Part shown: piece by piece, positions 61,401-64,000 of the stretch | Layout: each line of letters starts with the position of its first letter | How positions within the stretch are numbered: the stretch's first letter is position 1 | Source of the DNA: Marisa cornuarietis | Taxonomy: Eukaryota > Mollusca > Gastropoda > Architaenioglossa > Ampullariidae | DNA length: 64,000 nt | Assembly: GCA_004794655.1 (NCBI GenBank) | Contig: SMMW01000626.1 | Coordinates: forward strand, 528,501 to 592,500 | Direction: 5' to 3' | Notes under the pieces: generated by a model | The model's input: only the letters and a program-made list of their open reading frames with translations | What the model was told of the DNA's origin: nothing | Databases searched by the model: none | Made by a program: the position numbers and the translations under genes

Positions 61401-63492
61401 TATTGTATTAACCTGAGGTGATCTCAGGTCACCAGTTGTATCTACTGTTGCTGGGAATGTGTGCGAGCGTATGAGCGCGCGAGAGAGAAATTATTCCAAC
61501 ATGTATGTATGTATTATCTCTTCTATACCATGTATATACTGCTAGTACGAGCACCTAACTAGAATTGCTCTTTGGGATATTGTTTATTTATAATCACGCT
61601 TATGCGAGACATAGAGGCCGTCTTGCCGCTTTCTTTTAGTATGAATGAACGAAGTTGATTTGTATAGCGCTTTTTTCCACCATTAAAGAGAGGCTCAAAG
61701 CGCTTTACTAAAAAGAAAAACACACAAACATAATAATAATGGATGCTGATCTAAAAAAAAGTAAGTTTCAGTGTTTTTATCATTATTTACGCTCACTTCC
61801 TTCCCTTCAGCACCGGACTTTCCTTTGAAGTTGATCTTCGCAAAACAAGGATCGGTATAAGCAATGTCACAAAAGCAGAGTACGGAAATATGGCGGGCTT
61901 TAGGTACCGACCCAGAGCGTATTTTAGATTGTTAGTAAAATACTTTTCTGCAAATGTAAATATTAATGTACGTAAAGTGAAAATGAGTCTGTACCTATGT
62001 ACACACACACGCACACACGTTTCTATGTATCAATATATATATATAAAGATATATGCATGAAAAAGTTTGTGCGCATGCGTGTGTGTATGGTTAATTATGG
62101 TTTGCAGTGGTGAATTTATTCTGTACTGTCACTGTTGTGTTCTGGACCTAGTGAAAAATCTAACGATTCTATTAAATAACAGTATCTTGGTGGATGGAAA
62201 ATCGTTATGCACATCAATTTGCGTATCACTATATCTGACGATTATTACATGCAAATAAATTTGCTGACCTCTGCGATTTGCGGGTAGGAGCGCAGCACAC
62301 GCTGAAGCGTTTCCTTGGGGACGTTGGGCATCATCAAGACCTTTCTTATAGCTGGCGCAGGTGATTTATCAGACACGATGTGTTTTAGAACATCTTCTGC
62401 CTTTCCCAGCTGCACAATGGCCTTACCGATTCTTTTAATGACAGCTTTGTCCATATCTGTATCGCTGTTCAGACCTACAGCTTTCACTTCCCCAACCACA
62501 AGTCCAAAACAGCGGTGTATGATCAGCATGTCAAAATCACCGCGGCGTTTTAAATCACCAGGTCTTCTCAGGTGTGCTACCGCTGAGGCGTAACAGGGTT
62601 CCCCCAGGTAGTCTTTATATTGAAGATGAGAGAGTACAAACATAATATCCCCTCGATCCTTGGCCAGGTGATACAAGCAGTGCAGAATATGCTGGTGAGC
62701 CTCATCATCTCTAACGTCACTGGCCAGGAGACTGGAGCCTGTCTTCGCTGGCTGAGTACTTCTGGGCGTCTCGGTAATAGCTACTTGCTGTCCGGCAAAG
62801 TGAAGAGTGCTGTAATGAGTTTTATGCATGAACACCGAGGGCACGAAATAGAAACTAGTAAGAATGTTGGGGTACATTTCTCGTACACGCTGTTCTAGGA
62901 ATGCTTCTATATCTTCTGTTGAGTCTGTTTCTTCTGCACCTGCAGTCTGACAACACAATACAAACAACAGTTTAAACAAATATTAGTTCAAACAACAGTG
63001 TAAGCAAACGATAACGTCAGTAAAGGGGATAGGGAAGTATAGAAGTTTATGTCTAAATGAGACTAGTGTGGAAAAAAAATAGTTTATGCGGAAGCATTTA
63101 CTTTCGAACTAATGTACTATGACGTGCCACATGATAGCAGTGTAATAATTCGTTTAAATGATAATTTCATTCCACCTAGTAGATTGCCCCTTGATAGCAA
63201 TGTAATATTTGGTGTCAGTGATCAGTTCACTTTCCCAGAAGAAAAATCTGGTACCTGATTGCTTACTTCACTTCGCTTGTACTGCTAGAAGAATTTGATT
63301 ATTGATAACCAGCATGCAATTAAGCAGAAAACATTCTTTTGGGAAATGATTACATTACAAAGCATTTTGAATATGCACCTGCGTATATGTACGCAAGCAT
63401 GAAGTAAGTGTATTTTTTATAGGTCAGTTACTGGAATTTTCTCTTACCGGCTGTCTTTCAGCTGCATTTGCGTGAGGTTGTGACCGGGACAT
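57189..63492 (-). CDS. NERD-like nuclease fused to SF1 helicase-like ATPase, 7 exons
   Basis: Exons 63492-63448, 62946-62269, 61070-60871, 60312-60069, 59797-59565, 58946-58597 and 57631-57189 all have AG acceptors and GT donors. Their lengths sum to 2193 nt, a 730-residue protein from ATG to stop, with phase kept at all six junctions. Residues ~145-200 look like a NERD/PD-(D/E)XK nuclease core: GDFDMLII (D152, D154), GEVKA (E168, K170) and a following AIVQL helix. Residues 366-373 are a Walker A GPPGTGKT, 459-466 a Walker B VIMDEVHW, and 666-671 a QIKGLE motif like the C-terminal domain of UvrD-like helicases. It probably acts on nucleic acid with ATP. Function is unknown; bacterial proteins with this pairing are often defence-linked, so an immune role is only a guess. 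Its introns hold a palindromic MITE, a microsatellite and repeats. Confidence 0.85.
58383..58426. repeat. (CT)n(CA)n microsatellite
   Basis: A CT run passes directly into a CA run in the last intron of the NERD-helicase gene. Confidence 0.95.
58597..58946 (-). CDS. NERD-helicase exon 6
   Basis: From TTCCAACAG to GTGCGT. It completes the Asn codon after Walker B and encodes an amphipathic stretch (DITRELCERLHARVHSLRLW), then LNVSLRCPPAITREVQGAL, which resembles the helicase motif III/IV region (L--SLRCPP-I). Confidence 0.8.
59565..59797 (-). CDS. NERD-helicase exon 5 (Walker B)
   Basis: It starts at GTGCAG after TTCAAG (an alternative start six bases later keeps frame) and ends at GTAAGT. 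It encodes VQVVSLML through KLCVIMDEVHW. Confidence 0.8.
59913..60062. repeat. Two-copy intronic tandem repeat
   Basis: Two units of about 80-85 bp share CTAGTACC, a CCG-CCCG-A core and AACATGCAAATA or TACATGCAAATA. They lie just 3' of exon 4 of the NERD-helicase gene. Confidence 0.5.
60069..60312 (-). CDS. NERD-helicase exon 4 (Walker A)
   Basis: From TTTCTCACAG to GTACAT. It begins inside an Arg codon and encodes FARVVLHPKQVDVLQ (a Q-motif-like start), then CLYLNGPPGTGKTLMLVLQ. Confidence 0.87.
60871..61070 (-). CDS. NERD-helicase exon 3
   Basis: From TACTGTCGCAG to GTAACT, phase 0 in and phase 2 out. It encodes the linker with LYLPPQADPADFCLCADNL and RRLQQWWERILVDSDPAMSD. Confidence 0.8.
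61174..61319. mobile_element. 146 bp palindromic TTAA-flanked MITE
   Basis: TTAA stands at both borders (61170-61173 and 61320-61323). The left end AGGGAAAAGCAAGTC and the reversed right end TGGGGAAAGCAAGTC match. Similarity continues through most of each half (TAAATAATA/TAAATGATA, TTGACGTT/CTAACGTT, GAATCAT), so the whole element is close to one palindrome. It lies in the intron between exons 2 and 3 of the NERD-helicase gene. Related half-copies lie at about 31035-31085 and 33418-33465. Confidence 0.7.
61640..61745 (-). repeat. GCGCTTT tail repeat
   Basis: TTTGTATAGCGCTTTTTTCC and GCTCAAAGCGCTTTAC followed by ATAATAATA form a short hairpin repeat like those at 17.7, 39.0 and 48.5 kb. Confidence 0.55.
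62269..62946 (-). CDS. NERD-helicase exon 2 (nuclease domain)
   Basis: From TATTGTGTTGTCAG to GTCAGC, 226 codons in phase 0. It starts with an acidic stretch (GAEETDSTEDIEAFLEQRV), then a helical region, and the GDFDMLII...GEVKAVG nuclease core. Confidence 0.87.
63448..63492 (-). CDS. NERD-helicase first coding exon
   Basis: The ATG at 63492-63490 opens a 15-codon peptide (MSRSQPHANAAERQP) up to a GTAAGA donor, in phase with exon 2. A CAG 13 bases upstream may be an acceptor, so the 5' UTR probably continues in another exon. Confidence 0.65.
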
Positions 63493-64000
63493 AGCAGCGC
63501 TTGTCTGCACGTTTGACTTGAAAACAAATAAACATTAATAAGTACAACCTACAGCAATCATTCTGCCTAAAAGGTGTTGCAAAACCCAACCCTTCTGGTT
63601 CTGAATATTAGTTTTAAACTCTAAAATTTGCATTAATAAAATATAAGTAATGAAAGTAACAAGGAAAGCAGCCATGGTATTACAACTAGTTTTACATCTC
63701 GATTTATGTTCCTGCGCTAGAAAAATTCGTATCATACAAATGAAATATTAACAAATATAAATAATCTTTTACATATTTCTGTCATTAGCGAATGCATGAA
63801 GAATCAACTCCTGATAGCAGAAACAAAATATTAGGGATGTGAAAAGGTCAAATAATATCGCAACAGACATTGCAATCGGTTTTGTTTCTCAAAGTTATCA
63901 TGTTTGTATGATGTTTGCCATTTGTGCAACTGAACTATATGCTGTAGATGAACGGGTTGATAGACCTTATCTTACTCCTTGTCAGTAATTTAGATTTTCC
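63493..64000. other. Upstream of the NERD-helicase gene
   Basis: A/T-rich sequence that should contain the 5' UTR exon or promoter of the minus-strand gene. No core promoter element was identified. Confidence 0.45.

Overview
The window looks like gene-poor nuclear DNA from an invertebrate animal, most likely a lophotrochozoan such as a marine mollusc. This rests on short coding exons with GT-AG junctions in long A/T-rich introns, a nucleosome-sized satellite, and mixed CR1/L2, Tx1/L1 and RTE-type LINE remnants with MITEs. The taxon is an inference; no species marker was seen. Most open frames are retrotransposon fragments or chance. Two host genes can be assembled from phase-consistent exons, both on the minus strand, and one degraded multi-exon gene lies on the plus strand. 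Layout, left part: 1-2880 is a ~177 bp satellite array. At 3299-4118 there are ~126 bp repeats, followed by a CR1/L2-group LINE (4119-6190) with two nonsense codons. From 9.6 to 22.35 kb runs a broken plus-strand gene with a DUF4806-like domain, preceded by a transposase-tail-like exon. A ~7 kb Tx1/L1-type LINE (about 10446-17487) splits this gene after its second recognised exon, and a 2028 bp RTE-type LINE (20236-22263) splits its last exon between 9 bp target-site duplications. The endonuclease region of the Tx1 LINE carries three separate short DNA-transposon insertions. The satellite resumes at 23.1 kb almost in the same repeat phase and decays until about 24.2 kb. Layout, middle part: 25.3-40.1 kb holds six exons of a minus-strand SLC35F3/F4-like solute carrier. 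One internal exon and the 5' end were not found. Its introns contain LINE fragments, a 269 bp MITE with terminal inverted repeats, a ~740 bp foldback element and microsatellites. From 40.7 to 43.3 kb is a decayed CR1/Rex-like reverse transcriptase opened by a ~1.3 kb insertion. At 44.9 kb is a lone exon-like piece resembling the STRAD pseudokinase, and at 45.7-47.2 kb another decayed RTE-like LINE. Layout, right part: a nearly full-length but inactivated RTE-type LINE lies on the minus strand at 51.55-54.70 kb, and another LINE remnant at 55.2-56.3 kb. From 63492 down to 57189 is a complete seven-exon minus-strand gene of 730 codons. It encodes a NERD-like PD-(D/E)XK nuclease region fused to a superfamily-1 helicase-like ATPase. 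All six junctions keep phase, and this is the most interesting intact gene here.
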